DNA of 6,965 nucleotides from Fidelibacterota bacterium. GTDB lineage: Bacteria; Fidelibacterota; Fidelibacteria; Fidelibacterales; Fidelibacteraceae. This document shows positions 1-6,400 of this stretch, piece by piece (within the stretch, counting starts at the first letter, position 1; each line of letters opens with the position of its first letter). A program made the position numbers and the translations under genes. The notes under the pieces are model-generated. The model was not told the DNA's origin. It worked only from the letters and a program-made list of their open reading frames with translations, and made no database searches. The stretch lies in the NCBI GenBank assembly GCA_029931905.1, contig JAOZRH010000110.1:1-6965 (forward strand). The letters run 5' to 3'.

Positions 1-1
1 A

Positions 2-694
2 TTGAAAAAAACACTTCTAATTATTCTTTTTATTGTAAACATATCGTATTCTCAAATATCAAATATTGATTATGTTAAAAAAGTGGTCCCTACTGCAATA
101 ACAAATACAAACAGTAAAATAATTCTTGGTGTTGGATTATTATCTGCTGGTGGATTTTTTTTACTCGATGACGAAATACAAAATTGGACACAAAACAATC
201 AGATTATGTCGGATAATATAGCAAATATTGGTGATAAATGGATAAGCACATATACTTTCGTTGGTGTTACCTTTGCCGGATCCATATTAAAAGGATATCA
301 ACAATCCAACTATATTGAGCCAATTAGATTTTTTTTAGTTGCAAATGCCGTAAACTATGGAATTACCAAAACTATTAAAGTTGCTGTTGATAGAGAACGG
401 CCAAATGGCAAGAGACATTCTTTTCCTTCGGGACATGCCTCCGTAGCATTTACAACAGCCACAATTTTTCAAAAATGGTATGGTTACAAAGCTGGAATTC
501 CAGCATATGCAATGGCTGTTGTTACCGCATTATCACGAATAAATGATGATAATCATTATGCTAGTGATGTGATTTTTGGTGCTGCACTTGGAATTGCTGT
601 TCCCGTTGCATTTTATGAAGCCGAAAAAATTTGTAATAAAAACCTAAACATATCACTAAATACAAATGGAATTCACTTGGAATATCGGTTTTAA
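2..694 (+). CDS. PAP2-family (type 2 phosphatidic acid phosphatase) membrane phosphatase
   Basis: This 230-residue protein carries the full three-part PAP2 signature: KX6RP at residues 126-134 (K126, R133, P134), PSGH at 142-145, and SRX5HX3D at 178-189 (R179, H185, D189). H185 would be the phosphate-accepting nucleophile, and H145 the acid. Residues 1-18 look like a signal peptide or first membrane segment (KK, a hydrophobic run, then SYS before Gln). Further hydrophobic stretches lie near 39-55, 82-98, 108-122, 165-177 and 190-204, so it should be an integral membrane enzyme with its active site facing the periplasm. Family members dephosphorylate undecaprenyl pyrophosphate, phosphatidic acid, phosphatidylglycerophosphate or lipid A; the sequence does not say which. 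The start is TTG at base 2. No other in-frame Met occurs before residue 69, and the N-terminus fits an export signal, but only one base lies upstream, so a start beyond the window edge cannot be excluded. It is separated from gpmI by 212 bases and is probably a separate transcription unit. Confidence 0.88.
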   Translation: MKKTLLIILFIVNISYSQISNIDYVKKVVPTAITNTNSKIILGVGLLSAGGFFLLDDEIQNWTQNNQIMSDNIANIGDKWISTYTFVGVTFAGSILKGYQQSNYIEPIRFFLVANAVNYGITKTIKVAVDRERPNGKRHSFPSGHASVAFTTATIFQKWYGYKAGIPAYAMAVVTALSRINDDNHYASDVIFGAALGIAVPVAFYEAEKICNKNLNISLNTNGIHLEYRF

Positions 695-822
695 ATTATA
701 ATTATTTGGTCAGCAAGAAAAAGGAAGAAACATAATACTCATATTTTCATATAACTTCTTGGAGCATTTAGTAAATTGATAATTTTAATAAAATATTTGG
801 AAACTACATCTCATAATTTAAT

Positions 823-858
823 AAATAACTTGACTATTTACCAATAAATAGGTTATTT
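823..858. repeat. Long AT-rich inverted repeat (hairpin) upstream of gpmI
   Basis: Two nested perfect 7-base inverted repeats make a 14-bp stem. AAATAAC (823-829) pairs with GTTATTT (852-858), and CTATTTA (834-840) pairs with TAAATAG (845-851). The loop is CCAA (841-844), with a 4-base bulge TTGA (830-833) on the left arm only. It could act as an operator dyad, as a weak terminator for the upstream PAP2 gene (only TTTTA follows, with no long T run), or as a hairpin at the head of the gpmI transcript. It overlaps the candidate promoter at 830-859, which favours a regulatory reading, but in such AT-rich DNA chance is a real alternative. Confidence 0.45.
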
Positions 859-859
859 T
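830..859 (+). promoter_or_regulatory. Candidate sigma-70-like promoter for the gpmI operon
   Basis: TTGACT (830-835) matches the -35 consensus at 5 of 6 bases. An 18-base spacer leads to TATTTT (854-859), which matches the -10 consensus at 4 of 6. A start near 866 would give a leader of about 40 bases ending at the gpmI TTG codon. I also looked for the Bacteroidetes-type TAnnTTTG -7 element; the nearest is GTGATTTG at 863-870, which lacks the leading TA and has no TTG at the right distance. In AT-rich DNA such matches are common, so this is only a candidate. Confidence 0.28.
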
Positions 860-893
860 ACAGTGATTTGGAATATAAATAATAAATAAAAAA

Positions 894-899
894 AAGGAA
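894..899 (+). promoter_or_regulatory. Ribosome binding site that fixes the gpmI TTG start
   Basis: AAGGAA lies 7 bases before the TTG at 907, which is good Shine-Dalgarno spacing. It favours the TTG over the next in-frame ATG (codon 9), which would remove part of the first beta strand before the metal-binding Asp12. Confidence 0.6.
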
Positions 900-906
900 T
901 TATACA

Positions 907-2445
907 TTGTCAAAAAACAAATTATTACTAATGATTTTAGACGGAGTTGGATTAAGAGACGCCAATAATAATAATGCTTTAAAATTAGCTAATACACCAA
1001 ATTTAGATTCATATTTTAAAGAATATCCTTGGACTACTTTACAAGCTCATGGAAATGCTGTCGGATTACCTTCCGGAATTATGGGAAATTCAGAGGTTGG
1101 ACATTTAAATATTGGTGCTGGTAGAGTTGTAAAACAAAACTTGGTTAAAATAACAGATTCATTAAACAGTGAAAAGTTTGAAAATATACCAACCTTTCAA
1201 AACTTATTGCAATATCTAAAAAAAAACAATAAGCCAATTCATTTAATGGGACTGCTTTCAGATGCAGGTGTTCATTCAGACATTAAACATTTAAAGAAAA
1301 TACTACTAATCTTGAAAAAAAATGATATTCATAATGTTTATTTACATGCAATAACTGATGGACGAGATACTCCTCCAAATAGTGGTAAAAAATATTTGGA
1401 AAATATTATCGAATTTATGAAAAAGGAAAATGTTGGACAACTTTCAACAATAATCGGTCGTTTTTATACAATGGACAGAGATAATAGATGGGAACGAGTA
1501 AAAATTGCATATAACGCCCTAACAAAAGGCGATGCAATAACTTCAACAAATCCAATCCAATCAATGGAAGAAGCATATAAAAACAATATCACAGACGAAT
1601 TCATTACACCAATAAAAATTGACACTGGTAATAATTCCGGATTAATACAAAATGGTGACGCTGTTTTAACATTTAATTTTCGTGCAGACAGAATGCGAGA
1701 AATTTCTCAAGCATTAAATTTCGACGACTTTGATAAATTTCAAACAAAAAAAATGAATCTACATTTCGTAACAATGACAAGATATCAAGAAAAATTCCCA
1801 TTCCCTGTGCTATTTGAGAAAGAAAATTTGAATAATATTTTCGGGGAAGTTATTAGCAATTCTGGATTAACTCAATTGCGAATCGCAGAAACTGAAAAAT
1901 ATGCCCATGTTACATATTTTTTCAATGGCGGCGATGAAAAAGAAATTAAAGGTGAATCGCGAATTTTAGTTCCTTCACCAAAAGTAGCAACTTATGATTT
2001 ACAACCAGAAATGAATGCTTCAATTGTAACCGATAAATTATTAGACGCTATTAACGAAGACAAACATGATGTAATTATTCTTAATTTTGCGAATGGTGAT
2101 ATGGTTGGACACACAGGGATTTTAAAAGCTGCGATAAAAGCATTAGAAAGTTTAGATGTTTTTATTGGCAAAATCGTTAATTTGTTTTTAGAAAAAAATG
2201 GAACTGTTTTAATTACAGCCGATCATGGAAATTCAGAAGAAATGTGGGATAATGTAAATAATCAGGCACATACACAACACACATTAAATCCAGTACCATT
2301 TATTGTTATAAATTCAAACAATAAAAATGCAAAATTAAATTCTGGTGGAAAATTAGCAGATATCGCCCCAACTATGTTGAAAATATTGAACATAGAAAAA
2401 CCAAAAGAGATGAAAGGACAATCAGTAATTGACAAATTCATTTAA
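907..2445 (+). CDS. gpmI: 2,3-bisphosphoglycerate-independent phosphoglycerate mutase
   Basis: This enzyme interconverts 3-phosphoglycerate and 2-phosphoglycerate in glycolysis and gluconeogenesis in the cytoplasm, using two Mn2+ ions and a phosphoserine intermediate. The 512 residues match the usual family length. The alkaline-phosphatase-fold motifs are all present: LDG with metal ligand D12; GNSEVGH with the nucleophile S62; GVHS with H123; DGRDTPP at 151-157; GRFYTMDRD with R185 and R191; FNFRADRMR at 256-264 with R259 and R262; TEKYAHVTYFFNGG at 329-342 with K331; NGDMVGHTG with D398 and H402; TADHGN with D439 and H440; and HTLNPVP with H458. No catalytic residue appears lost. The start is TTG, supported by the AAGGAA site upstream. 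It is the first gene of a packed four-gene cluster, and its last 17 bases overlap the start of the kinase gene. Confidence 0.97.
   Translation: MSKNKLLLMILDGVGLRDANNNNALKLANTPNLDSYFKEYPWTTLQAHGNAVGLPSGIMGNSEVGHLNIGAGRVVKQNLVKITDSLNSEKFENIPTFQNLLQYLKKNNKPIHLMGLLSDAGVHSDIKHLKKILLILKKNDIHNVYLHAITDGRDTPPNSGKKYLENIIEFMKKENVGQLSTIIGRFYTMDRDNRWERVKIAYNALTKGDAITSTNPIQSMEEAYKNNITDEFITPIKIDTGNNSGLIQNGDAVLTFNFRADRMREISQALNFDDFDKFQTKKMNLHFVTMTRYQEKFPFPVLFEKENLNNIFGEVISNSGLTQLRIAETEKYAHVTYFFNGGDEKEIKGESRILVPSPKVATYDLQPEMNASIVTDKLLDAINEDKHDVIILNFANGDMVGHTGILKAAIKALESLDVFIGKIVNLFLEKNGTVLITADHGNSEEMWDNVNNQAHTQHTLNPVPFIVINSNNKNAKLNSGGKLADIAPTMLKILNIEKPKEMKGQSVIDKFI
2413..2418 (+). promoter_or_regulatory. Ribosome binding site inside gpmI for the RfaE-type kinase gene
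   Basis: AAAGGA lies within the end of gpmI, 10 bases before the TTG at 2429. The TTG is the only plausible start of the kinase: the frame holds no ATG or GTG before codon 27, which already lies inside the conserved VVGD-LMLD motif. Confidence 0.5.
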
Positions 2446-3418
2446 TAACATAAAAATAACCTCAAGCAATTTAAAAAATCTTCATGTCTTAGTTGTTGGA
2501 GATTTGATGCTTGATGTTTATCAATCTGGCGATGTAAATCGTATTTCACCAGAAGCACCAGTTCCAATTGTTGATGTTGAAAATTCATTTGAACGATTGG
2601 GTGGAGCTTCTAATGTATGCTTAAATATTGCGTCATTAAATGCAAAATGTTCTGTTATTGGAATGGTTGGAAACGATGAAGCTGGTAATAAAATGAAACA
2701 TTTGTTTGACAAGTCAGGAATTAATTCCGACCAAATAATTATTAGTAATACTCGCCCAACAACAACCAAAACACGAATTATCGCAAACAACCAACAAGTT
2801 GTTAGAATTGATAAAGAAAATAAATCAGAAATTCACAAACTTGAAGAAGAACAAATACTGCTTAATTTTAGAAAGATAATTAAAGATGTTGATGTTGTTA
2901 TTCTGCAGGATTACAACAAAGGATTATTAACAAAAAAATTAATACAAAACCTAATCAAATGCTCCAACAACAATTCTAAACCCGTCTTTGTAGATCCAAA
3001 ATTTGATAATTTTTTCTCTTATAAAAATGTATTTCTATTTAAACCAAATAAAAAAGAAGCAGAACAAACATTAGGAGTTTCTTTTAATAATATTGAAAAT
3101 ATTAAATCTGGTGCAATAACAATAAAAAACAAACTAAACTGTGAAAATGTATTAATTACTCTTGGCGAAGATGGAATGCTTCTCTTAACAAACGAAAACC
3201 GTTTTCTACAAATCCCAACTAAAGCAAAAAAAGTTCATGATGTTTCAGGTGCAGGCGATACGGTTATCAGTACATTAGCTCTGTTTTTTACGGCAAATTA
3301 TCCATTAAACCAAAGTGTGTCAATTGCAAATATTGCAGCCGGAATCATATGCGAATCAATTGGCGTTACTCCAATAAAATTAAATGATTTAAAAAATAGA
3401 ATTACTAATGAAAAATAA
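2429..3418 (+). CDS. RfaE/HldE domain I-type sugar kinase (PfkB/ribokinase family)
   Basis: This is a PfkB-family kinase of the RfaE (HldE N-terminal domain) subgroup, which phosphorylates D-glycero-D-manno-heptose 7-phosphate at C1 on the way to ADP-heptose for LPS. The subgroup motifs are clear: VVGDLMLD at 22-29, SGDVNRISPEAPVPIVDV at 33-50, LGGASNV at 57-63, TTTKTRIIANNQQVVRID at 111-128, FKPNKKEA at 204-211 (N207), LITLGEDGM at 242-250, and the PfkB signature 2 as DVSGAGDTV at 271-279, with D277 as catalytic base. The 329 residues are the usual length of the kinase domain alone; no cytidylyltransferase-like domain II follows, so heptose activation would need a separate hldC/rfaE2 gene elsewhere. 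Heptose specificity is inferred from the motifs, and another sugar phosphate is possible. It overlaps gpmI by 17 bases and the next gene by 11, which suggests translational coupling. The start is TTG. Confidence 0.88.
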   Translation: MTNSFNNIKITSSNLKNLHVLVVGDLMLDVYQSGDVNRISPEAPVPIVDVENSFERLGGASNVCLNIASLNAKCSVIGMVGNDEAGNKMKHLFDKSGINSDQIIISNTRPTTTKTRIIANNQQVVRIDKENKSEIHKLEEEQILLNFRKIIKDVDVVILQDYNKGLLTKKLIQNLIKCSNNNSKPVFVDPKFDNFFSYKNVFLFKPNKKEAEQTLGVSFNNIENIKSGAITIKNKLNCENVLITLGEDGMLLLTNENRFLQIPTKAKKVHDVSGAGDTVISTLALFFTANYPLNQSVSIANIAAGIICESIGVTPIKLNDLKNRITNEK

Positions 3419-4634
3419 AATAATAATAATCACAATTATACTCTCTTTTTTCTTCCTTAACGGATTTATTTTTGAAACAGAAAAAAAGAATATTCCCAAA
3501 TTTAATCTTCAATGTCGTGTGAAACCCGGAAATACAATTAAAACCGGAGTAGTAGAGATAGAAATTAGCATTCCTAATAATGAATTGTTATTTATTAAGG
3601 AAAAAAATATTTATAAAAACAAATTTGATATATCAATAATTGTAAATAAAAATGATAGTCTAATCATAGGTAAAAATCAAATAAAAACAATCGAATACAA
3701 TACATTTGAAGCAACAAAAACAAAAAAAGAAAACATAATTATTAATGAGTCGTTCAATTTAACACCTGATAAATATACCGTTTCTGTTGTTGTTACCGAT
3801 CTTGCTACACAAATTATTTGGAAAAAAGAAAAAAAAGTCGATATGACAATTTTAAATACAAAACATTGGATACAAAGCGAATTATATTTATACAACAATA
3901 TTCCAATTGATAGCACAAAAAAGAAAAATAAAGATGAAATATTTGTTGCATTTACAGCACTTGGTAAACAAGGAAACCAACAATTTGAATATTTTATTTA
4001 TCAAGCAGGAAATGAAGTTCCAATTAAAAAAGGCGCTTATGAAATTGATTTAGTAAAACAAAGAAAAGAATATGTAATTAAATTGGATATTAAAAAATTC
4101 AAACATTCAGAATACGAAATGAAATTGAACACAAAAATAAACGATCAGATATTTTCTAGATCAATTAAATTTCAAGTAAGTTATGGCAACTTATCATCAG
4201 CAATTTCAAATATTGACAATGCTGTTCAACAAATGAGATATTTATTAATGACTAATTTTATCACAAATAAGGAATACAAAGAAATTAATAAAGCAGAAAA
4301 TGACAAAAAAAGAGTCCTGTTTTTAAATTTTTGGAAATCTGTTGACCCTTCTCCACAAACAGAAGAAAACGAAATAATGAATGAATATTATCATAGAATT
4401 AATTTAGCAAACAAATCGTTTTCAAACAAAAATAATGGCTGGAAGACAGACAGGGGTATGGTTTTAACAATTTTCGGTCACCCAGATGATATTGAAGACC
4501 ATACATTTGAGATGGGTACTAAACCATATATTATTTGGCATTATTACCAAACAAACAGGAGTTTTGTTTTTGTTGATTACACTGGCTATGGTTCATATCA
4601 ATTAGATCAACCACTATTGGATTTTTCCTATTAA
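3408..4634 (+). CDS. Exported GWxTD-domain protein, function unknown
   Basis: The C-terminal part contains the family-defining motif GWKTDRG at residues 344-350, followed by MVLTIFGHPDD (351-361) and the aromatic-rich IIWHYY (375-380). Before it lies the conserved approach region: FLNFWKSVDPSP at 305-316 and NEIMNEYYHRINLANKSFS at 321-339. Such domains are known mainly from Bacteroidota, Ignavibacteria and Acidobacteriota; their biochemical function is not established. Residues 1-20 (MKNK, then a hydrophobic run) look like a Sec signal peptide or membrane anchor, with no lipobox Cys. Residues 30-150 and 155-258 are rich in alternating beta-strand patterns and probably form two beta-sandwich domains, consistent with a periplasmic or surface protein. 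Length is 408 residues. The ATG overlaps the end of the kinase gene by 11 bases with no strong Shine-Dalgarno sequence, so it probably relies on coupled translation. The AT-rich, Lys/Asn-rich composition matches its neighbours. Confidence 0.85.
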   Translation: MKNKIIIITIILSFFFLNGFIFETEKKNIPKFNLQCRVKPGNTIKTGVVEIEISIPNNELLFIKEKNIYKNKFDISIIVNKNDSLIIGKNQIKTIEYNTFEATKTKKENIIINESFNLTPDKYTVSVVVTDLATQIIWKKEKKVDMTILNTKHWIQSELYLYNNIPIDSTKKKNKDEIFVAFTALGKQGNQQFEYFIYQAGNEVPIKKGAYEIDLVKQRKEYVIKLDIKKFKHSEYEMKLNTKINDQIFSRSIKFQVSYGNLSSAISNIDNAVQQMRYLLMTNFITNKEYKEINKAENDKKRVLFLNFWKSVDPSPQTEENEIMNEYYHRINLANKSFSNKNNGWKTDRGMVLTIFGHPDDIEDHTFEMGTKPYIIWHYYQTNRSFVFVDYTGYGSYQLDQPLLDFSY

Positions 4635-4652
4635 TAAAAAATTAGTGAAATT

Positions 4653-5732
4653 ATGAAAATTGCTTGTATCCCCGGCGATGGAGTCGGAAAAGAAATTACA
4701 AAAGAAATGTTAAAAATCGTATCTGTATTTAACACACATTTTAAAACAAAAGTAACATGTGATATTTTTCCATTTGGTGGAGAATATTTTGTTAAACACG
4801 GAAAAGCGATAACAAACGATTTTTTGCACAGGTTGCAAAACGAATATCGTGGAGTTTTTATCGGTTCACTGGGCGATTCTTCAATTTACACACAAAATTA
4901 TATTTCTCAAATTCATCATAGTATTTTTGAAACGCTTGATTTATCGCTAAACATTAAACCAATCATACTTTTTAATGAATCGTTAACCCCACTAAGAGGA
5001 ATTGAAGCAAACGAAATTAAAACAACATTTTATCGCGAAAGTATAAATTACTTTAATAATTTGAGTGGTGCAAGAAAAAGGAAACATACAGATAGTGAAC
5101 TTACTTCCGATACAATTGTTTATTCTTATATTAATATAAAAAATATTTTAACAGACATATTTAATCATATTATTTATAATAAAGAAAATACTGTCTATTT
5201 GGTTCAAAGAAACAAATTATTCCCAAATGGTAGTGTTTTGTGGGAACAAGTATTTACCGAATTAATAGATAAAAATGATGATTTACATGGTGAAATATTA
5301 GAACTGCCACACTTTCTCTCTTCCTTTTTTCAAAATCCTAAAAAATTTAATAATATTATTTCACCTGGAGCAACTGGCGAAATATTATCTGAAACACTAT
5401 TAGCTATGACAAACGGAAAATATACCTCATTGTCTGCCTTTACAAATTCTTCAAATAAATTTTTGGTAGAACCATTACATGGCCCAATGCCAACAATTGC
5501 AGAAAAAAATAGAGTTTTACCTTTTGCAACATTTCACAGTTTAGGATTAATTTATGAATTTCTTGGAATGAGAATTCCGGCAAAATTAATCAGAAAAGCA
5601 ATCTTTCATGCTTTCGAAAACAAATGGCTCACAATCGATTTTGATGGCAGTATGAACACCGATTCAATAGGAGATTTTATGGCTTCTTATATTGATGAAG
5701 AATTGAAAAAAATTCCTCGCACAAATAAATAA
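4653..5732 (+). CDS. Divergent isocitrate/isopropylmalate dehydrogenase-family protein
   Basis: The fold family is clear from IPGDGVGKEIT at 6-16, FPFGGE at 39-44, YRES...YF at 127-134, SPGATGEILSETLL at 237-250, VEPLHGPMPTIAEK at 272-285 and a C-terminal GS-NTD segment (332-337). True family members oxidatively decarboxylate 2R,3S-hydroxyacids with NAD(P) and Mg2+/Mn2+. Aligned from memory to Thermus LeuB, most active-site positions differ: Arg94 is K102; the Arg104 region (ESLTPL) has no Arg; catalytic Lys185 is R186; Asp217 falls at P219/H220; metal ligands Asp241 and Asp245 are E243 and E247; Asp278 of the NAD site is T281. Arg132 (R128), Tyr139 (Y133) and HG (276-277) remain. It is either an enzyme with a different substrate or a non-catalytic relative, not a safe leuB or icd. 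The 359 residues are normal family length, with no frameshift. It lies 18 bases after the GWxTD gene, without a strong Shine-Dalgarno site, and is the last gene of the cluster. Confidence 0.8.
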   Translation: MKIACIPGDGVGKEITKEMLKIVSVFNTHFKTKVTCDIFPFGGEYFVKHGKAITNDFLHRLQNEYRGVFIGSLGDSSIYTQNYISQIHHSIFETLDLSLNIKPIILFNESLTPLRGIEANEIKTTFYRESINYFNNLSGARKRKHTDSELTSDTIVYSYINIKNILTDIFNHIIYNKENTVYLVQRNKLFPNGSVLWEQVFTELIDKNDDLHGEILELPHFLSSFFQNPKKFNNIISPGATGEILSETLLAMTNGKYTSLSAFTNSSNKFLVEPLHGPMPTIAEKNRVLPFATFHSLGLIYEFLGMRIPAKLIRKAIFHAFENKWLTIDFDGSMNTDSIGDFMASYIDEELKKIPRTNK

Positions 5733-5804
5733 AACTTATATAATAATTAATTCCACTTCTGTAAACTTCTTATCACGGTATCGTAGAAATAGCTTTGTTT
5801 AGAA

Positions 5805-5866
5805 CACGGATTTCACGGATAATACGGATTTTCGCTGGTTTACTTTACCGCCCGCCTGTATAGACG
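5805..5866. repeat. Degenerate intergenic repeat: tandem 9-mers plus a GC-rich imperfect palindrome
   Basis: Three consecutive 9-base units differ by only a few bases: CACGGATTT (5805-5813), CACGGATAA (5814-5822) and TACGGATTT (5823-5831). Shortly after comes CCGCCTGTATAGACGG, an imperfect palindrome at about 5852-5867. Both are richer in G and C than the flanking DNA and lie outside any gene. I associate ACGGATTTCACGGAT-type strings with dispersed intergenic repeats in this bacterial group, but that is memory, not a search. It is probably a decayed copy of a genome-wide repeat. Confidence 0.45.
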
Positions 5867-5889
5867 GAGAGATAATTTTGTTTTGGAGT

Positions 5890-5908
5890 ACATTAACCGT
5901 GTTAATGT
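5890..5908. repeat. Perfect inverted repeat, 8-3-8
   Basis: ACATTAAC (5890-5897) and GTTAATGT (5901-5908) are exact reverse complements around the 3-base loop CGT. It lies between two convergent genes, but no T run follows on either strand, so it is not a typical intrinsic terminator. It could be a transcript-end hairpin or a protein-binding dyad. Confidence 0.4.
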
Positions 5909-5959
5909 GATGTAATGAGCCAATCATTGCAAAATAGTAAATTCCTATCGAAATTTATA

Positions 5960-5978
5960 TAAAATATCGGATATTTTA
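5960..5978. repeat. Second perfect inverted repeat, 8-3-8
   Basis: TAAAATAT (5960-5967) and ATATTTTA (5971-5978) pair perfectly around the loop CGG. The stem is entirely A/T. It may mark a weak transcript end for the minus-strand gene that stops at 6012, or for the plus-strand operon, but neither strand shows a clear T tract after it. It has the same 8-3-8 geometry as the dyad at 5890-5908, with the centres 70 bases apart. Confidence 0.35.
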
Positions 5979-5996
5979 CTCCATATATTTCTTCAT
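5976..5996 (-). other. Six-codon open frame (MKKYME) behind a strong Shine-Dalgarno site; possible truncated gene start
   Basis: On the minus strand AAGGAG (6008-6003) lies 6 bases before an ATG at 5996-5994, the best-placed ribosome binding site in the window. The frame reads MKKYME and stops at TAA (5978-5976). MKKY is a common beginning of exported proteins in this group, so this may be the remnant of a gene whose body has been lost, or a second gene of the propeller operon cut off by a mutation. The stop codon overlaps the inverted repeat at 5960-5978. I see no convincing continuation in another frame. A real six-residue peptide is unlikely. Confidence 0.25.
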
Positions 5997-6011
5997 TTTC
6001 TTCTCCTTTTT

Positions 6012-6377
6012 TTATTTTATTCTTTTTCCTCTAACTATTACTCCACTTCCACTACTCATATCTCGTCCAACCATTACCACAATATCACCATTATAATCCA
6101 TATTATCTAAATACATATTACTATTTAGTTCGTATAAATCTTTCAATTCATTATAATTTGAACCATTATAATGAACACAATTTCCCATTCTTCCGGTATA
6201 AAAAATATCATTCATATTATTAATTTCATAATCTATAACATGATTATTTTCTAAATTCATATCATATCTGGATGCAATTAATTTGTGTGTCTTTGTTGTA
6301 TAATTATATCTTCTTAATCCAGAATAAGTAGTGAAATAGGCATAATATTCATCTACTTGAACATCGGATATTAATCC
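6012..6377 (-). pseudogene. C-terminal part of the propeller-like protein, cut off by an in-frame TGA
   Basis: Directly after the TGA at 6380-6378 the same reading frame stays open for 121 residues and ends with TAA at 6012. It continues the repeat pattern of the upstream part. One unit starts GLISDVQVDEYYAYFTTYSG. A second holds HVIDYEINNMNDIFYTGRMG and the motif VHYNG, matching VHYDG upstream. A last short unit ends MVGRDMSSGSGVIVRGKRIK. An open frame in phase, with the repeat period preserved, indicates that the two parts are one gene interrupted once. The obvious source is a TGG (Trp) to TGA change; a sequencing error would look the same. The first in-frame Met in this part is at 6260 without a Shine-Dalgarno site, so separate translation is unlikely. 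No type IX secretion sorting domain follows the last repeat. Confidence 0.6.
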
Positions 6378-6400
6378 TCACTCAGATGAATTCTGAGGAT
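6374..6400. repeat. Small inverted repeat spanning the premature TGA
   Basis: ATCCTCA (6374-6380) and TGAGGAT (6394-6400) are exact reverse complements. Inside them CTCAGA (6381-6386) and TCTGAG (6392-6397) form an alternative 6-bp stem with a 5-base loop. The minus-strand TGA (6380-6378) is part of the outer arm. It may be chance, or the mark of a template-switch mutation that created the stop. Confidence 0.4.

Noticed and set aside
2521..2790. 89-codon open frame on the minus strand
   Set aside because: It lies wholly inside the RfaE-type kinase gene, opposite its most conserved motifs, and encodes nothing recognisable; it is an antisense shadow.
3677..3916. 79-codon open frame on the minus strand
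   Set aside because: It lies inside the GWxTD gene in antisense. The hydrophobic look comes from the A-rich coding strand read backwards.
4653..5732. Straight call as leuB or icd
   Set aside because: The fold motifs match, but the catalytic Lys, metal-binding Asp residues and substrate Arg residues are mostly replaced, and no leucine or TCA-cycle genes are nearby.
5733..5770. Intrinsic terminator directly after the operon
   Set aside because: The sequence is AT-rich, but I found no stable stem followed by a T run there.
5805..5831. CRISPR array
   Set aside because: The three units are only 9 bases long and adjacent, with no spacers; they are simple tandem repeats.
6012..6260. Separate 82-residue protein starting at the Met at 6260
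   Set aside because: The frame is already open upstream to the TGA at 6378-6380, the repeat pattern begins before the Met, and no Shine-Dalgarno site precedes it. It is better read as the tail of the interrupted propeller gene.
6374..6400. Selenocysteine or stop-recoding signal at the TGA
   Set aside because: A bacterial SECIS hairpin lies just downstream of the UGA, whereas here the paired arms lie mostly upstream. The protein type is not a selenoprotein, and no other gene in the window shows an internal TGA.
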